Positions 9,082 to 18,397 are shown, counted from the first letter of the stretch. The stretch: 55,651 bases of DNA from Rhodococcus_G sp042754225 (GCF_042754225.1 NZ_JBHZAH010000022.1:1-55651); one strand, 5' to 3'. Notes: generated from the letters alone by a model not told the origin. Numbers and translations are program-made.

Positions 9082-9474
9082 TCAGGACGATCCCAGCGTC
9101 CCTGGGAGTAGCCCGGGCGGGGTCGGGACCGGATTGATGGTGTGCAAGTTCTGCGAGAACGGGACCCGCATCACCTGATGGGTCTGTCGCCACGGATCGA
9201 GCTGAAAGCAGTCGAGCGGAAGCGGGCCGGTCACCGCCTCGGGGTGGCTGTAGCAGTAGATGTCGCTAGTGCCGAACGGACTGAGCAGGTTCGAATTGTT
9301 GTCCCACGACCTGCTGGGCTCCCACGGCAGTTTGAACCACCTCGTGTTCAGCTCGTACCCGGGCGGCGGAACGTACGCCTCCGCCGCACTCGCCTGCGGC
9401 GCCGCTACGCCCGCGCCGAGCGCCGCGAGTCCGACGGCTACTGCGCCAGCTCGGACGAGAAATGAGCGCTTCAT
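9082..9474 (-). CDS. Small secreted protein, unknown function
   Basis: This 130-aa exported protein has a signal peptide at residues 1-31 (KRSFLVRAGAVAVGLAALG ending AASA). The mature part is rich in Trp, Pro and Asn (YELNTRWFKLPWEPSRSWD) with two Cys about 17 residues apart (IYCYS and DCFQL). ATG 9474 follows GGGGGTAG. No TM or known domain is visible, and it resembles none of the families I can name. A 5'-truncated copy with an internal stop lies in opposite orientation at 36975-37259. It ends in a strong hairpin terminator. R1 lies about 240 bp upstream. Confidence 0.75.
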   Translation of the reverse strand: MKRSFLVRAGAVAVGLAALGAGVAAPQASAAEAYVPPPGYELNTRWFKLPWEPSRSWDNNSNLLSPFGTSDIYCYSHPEAVTGPLPLDCFQLDPWRQTHQVMRVPFSQNLHTINPVPTPPGLLPGTLGSS

Positions 9475-9704
9475 TCAGATCTACCCCCTGTGAAAGAAAC
9501 GGACAGTCTGGATATCCGCTGGGGCAGGCGCATCGTTACTGCAGTTGCCGCGAGGGCGTTCGAACTCTCGGGTTCCGCTTCTGCCGGCCGTCCTGTTTGA
9601 CGACCCTCCAGCAGGACAGATTTCCTCCGTCACAAGAACGTTGGAGAACTCTCGAGGTTTCAGTGCCGCGAGAACGCACGGGAGGGCTGGATGGACTGAT
9701 GGAC

Positions 9705-9833
9705 GTGGATGGAAGGGTGTTCACCTATGGCGGAGCATGCTGGGCTGCGTGCCGATTGGATAGGTTGACCAGTTGGTAATCCCACTTTGGGAGGGCGCCA
9801 AATCACACAGATTGCGTTGCGCCCTGTCGGCGT
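9705..9833 (+). repeat. R1 copy of dispersed intergenic repeat
   Basis: It contains GGTGTTCACC (9716-9725), the conserved core GATTGGATAGGTTGACCAGT, GGTAATC and AAATCACACAGATT. The last block sits inside a hairpin with stem GGGCGC (9793-9798) and GCGCCC (9819-9824). It shares block order and spacing with R2-R6. Confidence 0.8.
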
Positions 9834-9914
9834 GGTTCATCGGGTACGTCGTCTATCGCTTGGTGACCGACGATTCGAACTATTGACGAACCAGGCCGGC
9901 AGAGCAACGGGCGA

Positions 9915-10763
9915 TTACTTGTGAGTCAATCGGACGACGGCACTGTAGGGCTGCTGGCCGGGCGCCCAGGGATCGGGTTGCTGAGCGGCGAGGTCTTCAT
10001 GAGGAACGGGCGGCGAGAGCCGGTTGAATCGAGCTGCGCCCACGACGATTGATTCGAGGTAGGTCGCATTCCATCCGAGTTCCTCGAAGAACGTGACGCC
10101 ATTGGCGGGCAGGAATGTCCACGGTGCCCGCCGCAGCAGGCCCTCGTTACGGTCGGCCATCAGTTGAGCCACTCCGGCTGTGCTGAAGTCGAGGCACCAT
10201 CCGATGATCTCGGGGCGCGTCAACACCATGGACAAGGCGACTACGTCGGCCTCGTCCAGGTACATCACCAGCCCCTCTGAGATCACCAAAGCTCTTGCAG
10301 CATCGGTGAGTACCGAGTCGAGACACGCTGTCATAGCGCCGGGGTCGGTGACATCGACCGCGGTCCGAACCAGGCGGCACCGGGGTGTCTCCTCGGCGAG
10401 TAGTGCGGACTTTTCGGCGACGAGATCGGGCAGGTCGACTTCGATCCAAACCAGGTCGGTCGGCAATTCCATCCGGTAGGGCCGTGTATCGAGGCCGGCG
10501 CCTAGATTGAGTACCAGATTGCATCCGGCGGCGACGGCCGCGGCCACCTGGTCGTCGATGAGTTTGGTGCGGGTCACGAGGAACCAGTCATCGGCCATCC
10601 CCTGCCCGGCAGCCTCCGCGATCGCGCGGCCGCGCTCTCCGGCGAGCCGGTCGGCCAGTGGGTCGCGGAACAACGCATCCGGGCGCGCGGATTCCATGGC
10701 GCGATGCGCGGCCACCCATCGCGCGGTGTCCGAAACGTTGGAAACCAGCGGTTGTGAAGACAT
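9915..10763 (-). CDS. Class I SAM-dependent methyltransferase, LCM/TIGR00027-type
   Basis: This 282-aa protein is of the putative leucine-carboxyl-methyltransferase-like family that is amplified in mycobacteria and rhodococci. Motif I is LVLNLGAGLDTRPYRM, preceded by FLVTRTKLIDD. Post-I is WIEVDLPDLVAEK, and motif IV is ALVISEGLVMYLDEADV. These fix the fold and the family, although the methyl acceptor is generally unknown. The start is secure: AAGGAG lies 8 bases before ATG 10763. It is a single gene with R1 downstream and no partner. The length is typical (270-300 aa). Confidence 0.88.
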   Translation of the reverse strand: MSSQPLVSNVSDTARWVAAHRAMESARPDALFRDPLADRLAGERGRAIAEAAGQGMADDWFLVTRTKLIDDQVAAAVAAGCNLVLNLGAGLDTRPYRMELPTDLVWIEVDLPDLVAEKSALLAEETPRCRLVRTAVDVTDPGAMTACLDSVLTDAARALVISEGLVMYLDEADVVALSMVLTRPEIIGWCLDFSTAGVAQLMADRNEGLLRRAPWTFLPANGVTFFEELGWNATYLESIVVGAARFNRLSPPVPHEDLAAQQPDPWAPGQQPYSAVVRLTHK

Positions 10764-11574
10764 TTAACCCAGCTCCTTTGGCCCGCCCTTGCATCTACAG
10801 GTTACCTCTACATTTATAGAGGGTGGCACGCGGGCAGGCACGCGGTGTGGGCGATGTCACCCGCCAATCCCATGTGCAGGCAATCGAATTCGCAGGCAGA
10901 CCAACTCTCGACGATCGTCTGCCGACCGCAAGAAGACGCAGGTGAACCGCGCGATAGTCGGCATTACAGGGCATTCGCCGGACACTCTCGGACGTTCGGA
11001 CGTTCGGACGTTCGGACGTTCGGACGTTCGGACGTTCGGACATTCGGATTCTCCGTCGCTGGTTCGTCGAGCGGTGCGGACTGAGGTTCCCCCCGGATGG
11101 CGGACACGGGGCGAAGCAGCTTCAAGGCGGACGGGCTCCTTGTGGCCCGGTTCGACCACTGGGACAGCCGAGCCGGCGCCAGGCCGTCGACGAGACTCTG
11201 GGGTGGATGGAGGACGAGATCATTGGGCGTTGGTGTGCCCGGTTGATTGAGGTTCGATGGTTTAGCCGACTCGCTCGAAGCGAATGGCACGCCATTCTCT
11301 CGATTGAGTCGAACGTTCTCACTTGGGGCAGATTTGTCTGTCGCCGGTGATTCTGGCGTTCGCGGGGGTCGGCAAAGAAGTAGAGAGAAAACCGACCGTT
11401 TGATCCGGCTCGCGGCTTCGGCGCATGATGGTGATTGCCGGGATTCGGAGCGGCTGTCCGGCGCGGCGACCGGGAAAGAGTCGGCGGGAGTTCGGATTCG
11501 TCGCGGTGCGCACGTTCGTGCGTTGGTCGATCAGCTCGAGCACAGACGTCCGCCGGGCGGCGGGGGCCATCCGC
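10764..11574. other. Long gene-poor stretch holding an 8-bp tandem repeat
   Basis: No coding region is supported in these 810 bp. Translations are Arg/Ser-rich shadows. The only structured feature is the tandem repeat listed separately. The first 60 bp must include the promoter of the methyltransferase gene on the minus strand. Confidence 0.5.
10991..11046. repeat. 8-bp tandem repeat, seven units
   Basis: The unit GACGTTCG is repeated exactly six times, with a seventh unit changed to GACATTCG; one weak unit precedes them. The 8-bp period is not a codon multiple and the array lies in non-coding sequence, so it is a likely variable-number locus. Confidence 0.85.
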
Positions 11575-12021
11575 TCAGGTCGGGTTCGAGTAGACCCGAG
11601 TGGGAGAGACGAACACGGCAGTGCGATGCTCCTCACGCATCGCACGGTCGTAGGTGGCCCAGTCGTCGTGGGTCCCCCCTGCTGCGCTGAAGATGTCGCG
11701 AAGCATGAGCCGGAGCCGTTCGGTGTCCACCTCGGGGTGGGGGTCGTCGGGTCCGATCAGCTGGGCACGGCCTTCGACGGCGACCCATTGCCAGCCGGCA
11801 CGGACGACGACGGCGATCGTGGGGTCATGGCGCAGATGGGCGAGCTTGCGGGTGCCGCCCACGGCGACGAACGCGACCACCTGCTCACCGGTGGTCGGAT
11901 GGGCGAGGATGCCGGCGTTGACGACCGCGATGTGCGGGGTGTGGTCGGCGCGGACGGTGACGACGACACTGAGGCCGTGGTCGAGCGACACCAGTTCCGC
12001 AAACTGCTCTAGGTCGGTCAC
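11575..12021 (-). CDS. PPOX/FMN-binding split-barrel protein (F420- or flavin-dependent)
   Basis: This 148-aa protein has the pyridoxamine-5'-phosphate-oxidase-like split barrel. Visible are VVVTVRADHTPHIAVVNAG, VVAFVAVGGTRKLAHLRHDP (the loop that binds the cofactor phosphate in this group) and AVVVRAGWQWVAVEGRAQLI. This pattern is typical of actinobacterial PPOX-class proteins that use F420 or flavin; the substrate is not predictable. GTG 12021 is chosen on a GGAGGCGAAA ribosome binding site directly upstream. No operon partner is seen: the upstream 500 bp is gene-free and leads to R2. Confidence 0.85.
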   Translation of the reverse strand: MTDLEQFAELVSLDHGLSVVVTVRADHTPHIAVVNAGILAHPTTGEQVVAFVAVGGTRKLAHLRHDPTIAVVVRAGWQWVAVEGRAQLIGPDDPHPEVDTERLRLMLRDIFSAAGGTHDDWATYDRAMREEHRTAVFVSPTRVYSNPT

Positions 12022-12544
12022 TTTCGCCTCCGGTGGATCGATGAATCATCCTTCCTGCCGCCCGTCGCTGGTCGACGTCCAGCCCACCGTGCTAGTTCTG
12101 CGCGGCGTTGAGGGATGTGGCTCTTCAAGTGAACGCCCGGCCGATCCGCGGCACAACCCCGGTCACGGCGGCAACCGGAGCTGGTGAATGATGCCGTGGC
12201 GCAGATATTGAGGATGAAGACGGCTGCTCGCAAGGATTTCCGGCCGTCTCGACGCGGCGGAGCGCTCCCGCTTTGGGCGGATGCTGCTCGTCGATCCGGG
12301 CACTCGGTGCAGCGAGTTCGACGGGCTCGAGGGCGTCGTGTGAGGGCATTCGCGTTTGCAATGACGCTTTGTTTCCGCGAGTGTGCCGCGCGGTTGAAGG
12401 TGGCATACGGGGCGTCGCCCCGATCTCGACGCCCCGTGTTCACCAAGCCCCCACAATTGACTCGCGATCGTCGGCGCGGCGCCGATACGCGGCCATCACC
12501 GATCAAAGGCAGCGATCGAGAAGAGATGGCGCGTGGATGGATGG
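12022..12544. other. No gene recognised (520 bp)
   Basis: Open frames here are Arg/Ser-rich on both strands and resemble nothing. It contains the upstream region of the PPOX gene and leads into R2. Confidence 0.4.
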
Positions 12545-12672
12545 ATGGAGGGGTGTTCACCTATGGCGAGCCGTACTGCCCAGGATGCGGATTGGGTAGG
12601 TTGACCAGTTGGTAATCACACTTAGCGAGGGCCGTTAATCACACGGGAATCTGGATGCGTTCCAGCTTTCAC
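12545..12672 (+). repeat. R2 copy of dispersed intergenic repeat
   Basis: GGTGTTCACC lies at 12552-12561, followed by GGATTGGGTAGGTTGACCAG, TTGGTAATCACACTT and TTAATCACAC, ending TTCCAG. The hairpin near the second AATCACAC is less perfect than in R1 and R3. Confidence 0.8.
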
Positions 12673-12818
12673 CAACGACGAGGTGTGCCGGGCGATTGCC
12701 AGCGGTCCCGCTGAGCCCTACGTGTGGATCGACGTGGCGCGGTATGGGCGGCCCAGCGACGCCGCACTGTCACGGTCGCCGGCCTGCGTCCGACGGTCGA
12801 GCGGTCTGGAAGCACGCC

Positions 12819-12851
12819 GCGGCCCCGGGAAGTCGAGTTTTCCGGGGCCGC
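12819..12851. terminator. GC-rich hairpin terminator of the sulfatase gene
   Basis: GCGGCCCCGG pairs with CCGGGGCCGC across a 13-base loop whose AA/TT bases extend the stem, 21 bp past the sulfatase stop on the minus strand. Confidence 0.7.
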
Positions 12852-12872
12852 TTCGTGTTCGGGTCGCGCTGC

Positions 12873-15233
12873 CTACTGCTTGATCATCGCGAATTTGAAA
12901 CGTTCGTCCGCCGAGATCAGGTGGTCCTGGTCGTCGTCGCCGATGTCGATCTGGACCCAGTTCAGGTCGCCGGTGAACTCGTTGTACCTGGCCTTGTACT
13001 CCTCGGAAACGGGCGAGCCGCAGTCCTGACCGACGTCGAGGGTCTCGTCCATTGAGAAGGTGAATCGCACCGACGATTCGATGTGCCCTTCGCCGACCTT
13101 GGTTCCGTCGACGTAGAGGGCGATCTTGCCGCCCTTGCCGATACCGCCACCGTCGTAAGCGAACTCGGAACGCACCTGGTGGGTGCCCGGGGTGAGTGCG
13201 TCGTCGCCGCCGACGTAGTCGTAGCGCGCGCCGAGCATGTTGTAGCAGAACCGCGGCCGCCCGTCCTTGAGGTAGAGCGCCCAGCCGCCGCCCTCGCCGC
13301 CCTGGGAGATCAGCACGCCCTCCGCTGGGTCTCCTTCGGGGATCCCGATCTCGGCGGTCACGTAGAACGACTTGTTCTTGATGTTGATCGCCGCGTTCTC
13401 CTGAATGCGGCGCATCCGTCCGTCGAAGAACTGTGTCGTGGACGTGACCGGGGTCGGCCGGCCCGCGATCTCTGAGTTGAACCGCTCGAAGAAGCGCCCG
13501 TCGAGCGGGAACACGTGATGGATCGCCGCCTGGATGTCCCAGATCCGCTTGAGCTCCGCCAGCTTGTCGGGCTGTTCCGCGGCGAGGTCGCGTGCCTGGG
13601 TCCAGTCGGTGCTGGTGTCGTACAGCTCCCACCTGTCGGCCATGACGCTGGTGGTCGCGCCGGCAGGATCCCACGGCGTGCGGTGTTTGGTCACCGCCGT
13701 CCAGCCCTTGTGGTAAATGCCGCGGTTGCAGGCCATCTCGAAGTACTGCGACTCGTGCCGCTCGGCCGCATCGGCATCGTCGAAGCTGTAGGCCATCGAG
13801 ACACCATGCATGCGCTCCTGCATCACGCCGTTCACGAAGTCCGGCTCCGGGATGCCCGCCACCTCGAGGATGGTCGGCGCGACGTCGATGACATGGGCGA
13901 ACTGCTGCCGGATCTCGCCTCTCGCCGCGATCTTCGCCGGCCAGTGCACCACGGTGCCGTTGCGGGTGCCGCCGAAGTGCGACGCGACCTGCTTGGTCCA
14001 CTGGTACGGCGTGCACATCGCGTGCGCCCAGCCGACCGCATAGTGGTTGTGCGCCCTGGGGGAACCGAGATCGTCGATGTGCTCGATCAGATAGTCCGGC
14101 TGCTGCCACGGACCCGGCTCGACGAGCATCGACTCGTTGGTGGTGCCGATCAGCGATCCCTCGGCGGACGCGCCGTTGTCGCCGATGATGTAGTAGATCA
14201 GGGTGTCGTCGAGGATGCCCATGTCCTCGAGTGCGTCGATGACGCGGCCGGTGTGGTGGTCCGCGTACTCGAGGAACGCTGCGTACACCTCCATCTGGCG
14301 GCGCATGACCGGCTTGAGGGCCTCGTCCATGTCGTCCCAGGCCGGGATCTCCGCCGGCCTGGCGGTGAGTTCGGCGTCGGCCGGGATCAGCCCGAGCTCC
14401 TTCTGCCGGGCGAAGGTCCGTTCGCGCTGGGCGTCCCAGCCATCGTCGAACTTGCCCTTGTATTTCTCGATCCACTCCTGCGGCACGTGGTGCGGTGCGT
14501 GGGTGGCGCCGGGCGCGAAGTACATGAAGAAGGGCTTGTCCGGCGCGGTCGACTTCTGCTGCCGCAGATAGGAGATCGCGTGGTCCGCGAGGTCGGGCAT
14601 CAGGTGATAGCCCTCCTCCGGGGTACCCCACGGGTCGATCGGGGTGGTGCCCTCGTACAGCGACGGGTACCACTGGTTGTTCTCGCCGCCGATGAAGCCG
14701 TAGAAGTACTCGAACCCGCCACCGGGATGGGGCCAGTGGTCGAACGGGCCGGTCGGGCCGGACTCGAACACCGGTACCTCGTGGCACTTGCCGATCTGCG
14801 CGGTCGAATAGCCGTTGAGCTTGAGGGTCTCCGCGAGCGGCGCACACGTGTTGGGTCGCTGCGAGTTGTAGCCCGGCGCCGACGTCGCCATCTCGGTGAT
14901 CGCACCCATCCCAACGGCGTGGTGGTTGCGGCCCGACAGCAGGGCCGCACGCGTCGGCGAGCACAGCGCGGTGGTGTGGAAACGGTTGTACTTCAACCCC
15001 TGCGACGCCAGCCGTTCCGCCGTCGGCGTCGCGCATGGGCCACCGAACGTCGTCGACGCCCCGAACCCGACGTCGTCAAGCATGATCACCAGGACGTTCG
15101 GCGCACCCTCCGGCGGGCGAAGCGGCTCGATCGGGTCGAACGTGCTGTCCGGGTCGGTCGCCTCGTACATGGGGGTGACCGCCTTGCGGATGTCGGGAAT
15201 CGGCAAACTCGTCCGCCGGATCGCTTCGCTCAC
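12873..15233 (-). CDS. Type I arylsulfatase (alkaline-phosphatase superfamily)
   Basis: This is a 786-aa cytoplasmic-type sulfatase, hydrolysing sulfate esters. The formylglycine motif is CSPTRAALLSGR starting at Cys91, the C-x-P-x-R signature that needs a formylglycine-generating enzyme, which is not encoded in this window. Metal ligands are seen at D53-D54 (MLDDVG) and in IIGDNGAS near residue 370. The sulfatase domain ends at about residue 560. The last 200 residues form a separate beta-sandwich-like domain (FYVTAEIGIPEGD, HQVRSEFAYDGGGIG, KIALYVDGTKVGEG). GTG 15233 follows GGAGGAG; no signal peptide is seen. It is monocistronic, with a hairpin terminator downstream and R3 about 200 bp upstream. 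The length matches the large actinobacterial arylsulfatases. Confidence 0.92.
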   Translation of the reverse strand: MSEAIRRTSLPIPDIRKAVTPMYEATDPDSTFDPIEPLRPPEGAPNVLVIMLDDVGFGASTTFGGPCATPTAERLASQGLKYNRFHTTALCSPTRAALLSGRNHHAVGMGAITEMATSAPGYNSQRPNTCAPLAETLKLNGYSTAQIGKCHEVPVFESGPTGPFDHWPHPGGGFEYFYGFIGGENNQWYPSLYEGTTPIDPWGTPEEGYHLMPDLADHAISYLRQQKSTAPDKPFFMYFAPGATHAPHHVPQEWIEKYKGKFDDGWDAQRERTFARQKELGLIPADAELTARPAEIPAWDDMDEALKPVMRRQMEVYAAFLEYADHHTGRVIDALEDMGILDDTLIYYIIGDNGASAEGSLIGTTNESMLVEPGPWQQPDYLIEHIDDLGSPRAHNHYAVGWAHAMCTPYQWTKQVASHFGGTRNGTVVHWPAKIAARGEIRQQFAHVIDVAPTILEVAGIPEPDFVNGVMQERMHGVSMAYSFDDADAAERHESQYFEMACNRGIYHKGWTAVTKHRTPWDPAGATTSVMADRWELYDTSTDWTQARDLAAEQPDKLAELKRIWDIQAAIHHVFPLDGRFFERFNSEIAGRPTPVTSTTQFFDGRMRRIQENAAINIKNKSFYVTAEIGIPEGDPAEGVLISQGGEGGGWALYLKDGRPRFCYNMLGARYDYVGGDDALTPGTHQVRSEFAYDGGGIGKGGKIALYVDGTKVGEGHIESSVRFTFSMDETLDVGQDCGSPVSEEYKARYNEFTGDLNWVQIDIGDDDQDHLISADERFKFAMIKQ

Positions 15234-15429
15234 GGTGCTCCTCCTCGTCGGGTGTTCGGCGGCGTTTCGCCGGCACCGAACTCGACGCTAGGCACTGGTC
15301 AGGCGCCGCGCCTCACCCGCGGCGGGCGACTACTACCTGGGCTCCTCCACTCGTCCGTCTGGATTTGACTGGACGGATGGAGAGATAGGGAAGAGAGCTC
15401 GTTGGCTGAGAATGCCACTCGCGGCGCGC

Positions 15430-15600
15430 ATTGGTGAACCCAAACTGGCTTCATGGGTGAACACCCTTGGAATGGAGGGGTGTTCACCAATGCCGGTTCG
15501 TTCTGGGCTGCATGCGGATTGGATAGATTGACCAGTCGGTAATCACACTTAAGGACTGCTCCAAATCACACAGATTTGGAGCAGTTCCAGTGGCGGTTGG
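15430..15600 (+). repeat. R3 copy of dispersed intergenic repeat (long form)
   Basis: The long form holds GGTGAAC, an 11-base spacer, GGGTGAACACCC (15455-15466) and the inverted GGGTGTTCACC (15478-15488), then the core GGATTGGATAGATTGACCAG and TAATCACACTT. A perfect 12-bp hairpin follows, CTGCTCCAAATC (15556-15567) with GATTTGGAGCAG (15573-15584). Confidence 0.85.
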
Positions 15601-15788
15601 GCGGTTGCGGTCAGCTGACGTCGAGTGGCCGGCCGGACGGGTATCTCAGCCCCGCCGAGGATCGATGTGTCTCGTTTTGTTTCTCACCGATTGCGCGCGA
15701 ACGCCTCGTGCTCCGCTTGGCGCAACCCGGCCAGCGCTCGGGCGATGAGAGATATTGGGACTGCTGCACGGATAGGTGACAGGTTCGG

Positions 15789-16718
15789 TCACGCAACCTG
15801 ACTGGCTGACGTGGCCATGATGGTCTCGCATTCGACGGGGGTCAACCTGCCGAGACGGGTCTGGCGCCGCCGGCGGTGGTAGGTGCGTTCGATCCAGGTG
15901 GCGATCTCGATCCGGAGCTCGTCACGCGTCGCCAAGGGCCGGCGGTCGAGGACGTTCTTCTGCAGCAGCGCGAGAACGATTCCATCGCGGCGTTGTCGCC
16001 GCAGGCCCCGACCCGGCCCATCGATCCGGCCGTCGCATGCCATCCGAGAGTGTGGACGAATCTCCTTGAACGAAACTGCGATCCGCGGTCGCTGTGCACC
16101 ACGCAGCCGGCCACCTGATCCCCGGCCGCAGCCCGGCGGGCGACGGCAGGAGTCGAGAGCGTCGACGGCGAGACGGGCCTTCATTCTCGAGTCGATCGAG
16201 TAGCCGACGATCCGATTCGAGAACACGTCCTTGACGGCGCACAGGTAGGGCTTGCCCTCGCCGGTGTGATGCTCGGTGATGGCGTTGAGCCACAACATGT
16301 TCGGGGCCTCTGCGGCGAACTCTCGGGCGACCAGATCGTCATGGACCGGCGGGCCGGAGTGGATGTTCTTGGTGCCGTGCTTCTTCCCGAACAAGCTCCA
16401 CCACTTGTTCTCCGAACAGATTCGCCACCCGGTGCGCAACGCCATCTTCTGGCTAGCTTCGGCGGCCTCGTCGACGAGGAACCGGTATCCGAACTCCGGG
16501 TCGTCACGGTCGGCGCAGAACAGCGCGTTCGCCCGGTACGCCTCGTCGAGTTCGGCGCAGAACAGCGCGTTCGCCCGGTACGCCTCGTCGAGTTCGGCGG
16601 CGGCCACCGGGGCGGCCAGCCAGCCGTAGTAGGGCTGGCGAGCGATCTTCAATACGCGGCACGTCACCGCGACGGGGATCCCGTCAGCGGCCAGCTCACG
16701 AACGACCGGGTACCTCAT
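15789..16718 (-). pseudogene. IS3 transposase orfB, frameshifted and catalytically dead
   Basis: This is an rve-type integrase of the IS3 family, read through as 309 codons but damaged in three ways. A 42-bp direct duplication (16511-16552 and 16553-16594) doubles the segment ELDEAYRANALFCA. The first catalytic Asp is lost: WLNAITEH stands where the family has WLTDITEH. Between about 16175 and 15990 the frame is wrong, while the expected HSDRGSQF and the Asn/Glu region (DNAAMES) are present in another frame. The C-terminus (LQKNVLDRRP, then WIERTYHRRRRQTRLG) is back in frame. It overlaps orfA by 4 bp, as expected for programmed frameshifting. Confidence 0.85.
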
Positions 16719-17017
16719 TTTCCCGGCAGGTTCGCCTGCGACAGATACGCCGCGGCCCGGCGCAGGACCTCGTTCTCCTGCTCGAGCAGTCGGATCCGCT
16801 TCCGCGCCTCGCGTAGCTCGGCGTTCTCGCTGGCGGTGGTTCCGGGCTTGATGCCGTCCTCGACGTCGGCGGCCTTCATCCAGCTGGCCAGGCAGGACTC
16901 GCTGACCCCGAAGTCAGCGGCGATCTGCTTCAGCTGCTGATCGAGCTCTCGGTTCCGGGCCACACGGTCGACGTCGTCGCGGAACTCCTTGGGGTGCGGC
17001 TTCGGCACGGGGTACAT
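16715..17017 (-). CDS. IS3 transposase orfA (helix-turn-helix)
   Basis: This 100-aa DNA-binding subunit starts at ATG 17017 (YPVPKPHPKEFRDDVDRVAR); a longer frame to 17044 is less likely. The HTH is IAADFGVSESCLASWMKAAD, followed by a leucine-zipper helix (ENAELREARKRIRLLEQENE, then VLRRAAAYLSQ), which is the normal OrfA architecture. It looks intact, but its partner orfB is not. Confidence 0.85.
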   Translation of the reverse strand: MYPVPKPHPKEFRDDVDRVARNRELDQQLKQIAADFGVSESCLASWMKAADVEDGIKPGTTASENAELREARKRIRLLEQENEVLRRAAAYLSQANLPGK

Positions 17018-17128
17018 CCTTCCAGCAGTGCCTCCTGGCACCACAGATCAGATGTCATCTATCCGTGCAGCAGTCCCGCCGCTGATATTTCAACGCGTAG
17101 CGGTCCTGCCTCGGCGCTACAGCTGATG

Positions 17129-18004
17129 TCACGTTTCGATGCAGTGACCCGGAATGGGCTGATGTTCTCCGACTTCCAAAACTGGGCCATGCCCACATTC
17201 GCACCAGCCCGCACTGATGCCCATTGTCTGGGTGGCGGAACTTGCTGTCGAACGTGTGCCCAGGTCGAGCCGAATCGTCCCGTTCTCACCCTGCAGCTCT
17301 ACCCGCAGCTGCCTGATCTCCGCCGTGAGCGCTGAGATCTGCTCACGCGTCGCGACCTGACTCGCTTCGTCCTCTTCACCGATTCGTTGGACGAGCCACG
17401 ACGCAAGAATTGCCGTGACGACGCCCAGCAGTGCGATCCCTGCGATCATCAGCCCAACTGCGATCATCCGCCCGGTCTCAGTGACTGGCGCGTAGTCGCC
17501 GTATCCGACTGTGGTGACCGTCTCGACCGACCACCACAACGCGTTTGGGTAGGTCGTGATGACGGCATCCGGAGCGCCACGCTCAGCGTCGAGCATCGCG
17601 AGCGAGGAGACCAGAATCAGCAGCACTGTCGAGCCGATCGCGTAGGTGACGACCTTCCCCCGCAGCGCTGTGCCGACGGAGCGCTGGAGCACGCCGAGGA
17701 GTGTGACGAGCCGCAGCAGGCGTAGCGGCCGCAGCATAGGGAGTGCCACCATCGCGAGCTCGTGGAGGTGGCGTAGCAGCCAGTGCCCGCGCCGCTCGGC
17801 GAGTGTGAGCCGCACGACGAAGTCGACGGCGAACAAGCCCCACGTGAGGGTCATTACCGCGCTCGCGCCTCGTGCGGTCGGGCCAACGGGCTGTGCGAGA
17901 ACGGAGAACGAATACGCGGCCAGGAATACGAGGGATGCAACGATCAAGGGCCACTCGGTACGTCGCTGCCAATTCTCGGCGTTCATCACCATGCAGGTAT
18001 CCAT
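17129..18004 (-). CDS. Voltage-gated-like potassium channel (6TM, TVGYGD filter)
   Basis: This 291-aa membrane protein has the selectivity filter TVGYGDYAPVT near residue 165, preceded by the pore helix ALWWSVETVT and followed by an S6-like helix (VGLMIAGIALLGVVTAILAS). A positively charged S4-like stretch (LRPLRLLRLVTLLGVLQR) lies upstream, so this is the six-TM Kv type. A C-terminal coiled coil (REQISALTAEIRQLRVELQ) probably supports tetramerisation. The tail ends with a Cys/His pair (CECGH). Start 18004 or the in-frame ATG at 17986 are equally possible; neither has a clear ribosome binding site. It lies between the dead IS3 element and a divergent lipoprotein gene. It would conduct K+ across the inner membrane. 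Confidence 0.85.
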   Translation of the reverse strand: MDTCMVMNAENWQRRTEWPLIVASLVFLAAYSFSVLAQPVGPTARGASAVMTLTWGLFAVDFVVRLTLAERRGHWLLRHLHELAMVALPMLRPLRLLRLVTLLGVLQRSVGTALRGKVVTYAIGSTVLLILVSSLAMLDAERGAPDAVITTYPNALWWSVETVTTVGYGDYAPVTETGRMIAVGLMIAGIALLGVVTAILASWLVQRIGEEDEASQVATREQISALTAEIRQLRVELQGENGTIRLDLGTRSTASSATQTMGISAGWCECGHGPVLEVGEHQPIPGHCIET

Positions 18005-18397
18005 ACCAGTCGCGGCGGGGCGAATCCGGACGGCCTGCGCCGAGCCAGGATGCCTGCGCAGGCTTCTGGTCGAGATCGGATTCCCACCGGAAGGCCAAAT
18101 GTTCGTCCCACATGGCGTTCGTCAAACATGAGACCCGTACTCACGCGGGTTCGTTGCGATGACGAGTGCGGTGGAGCGAAGGGGCGGCAGCTCGCTGGCG
18201 CGCAGAGCATCGAGCACGTGCGCTTCATGCGCTCCGATCGGAGTCGGAGGTTCGTCCACATTCCACCATTGCAGGACCGCGGTTTTCTCTTGCTCCCGCA
18301 GCCGTGGCTCATTAGTTACAAGCCATGTGTGAATGCCACCGCCTCGGTTCGGGTGACCACCAACGGGCGCGCCTCAGGTCGCCTACCGTGGCTGTCT

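Larger units (their letters stand above)
15757..17077 (-). mobile_element. IS3-family insertion sequence, about 1.32 kb, inactivated
   Basis: The terminal inverted repeats are GGGACTGCTGCACGGATAGG at the left end (from 15757) and the same with one difference inward from 17077. Between them lie orfA and orfB on the minus strand, overlapping by 4 bp. The orfB catalytic region is broken (see its entry), so the element cannot move by itself. No clear target duplication is visible. Confidence 0.85.

Noticed and set aside
10991..11046. CRISPR-like array
   Set aside because: The units are 8 bp and contiguous, with no spacers and no cas genes nearby.
12018..12560. 180-codon minus-strand frame between the PPOX and sulfatase genes
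   Set aside because: It runs into R2 at its 5' end, is Arg/Ser/Pro-rich and resembles no family.
13515..15368. 617-codon plus-strand frame opposite the sulfatase
   Set aside because: It is antisense to a gene with complete catalytic motifs and its product is Arg/Val-rich without family resemblance.
15757..17077. Target-site duplication of the IS3 element
   Set aside because: The bases directly outside both ends do not match; GATATT occurs on both sides but at different distances.
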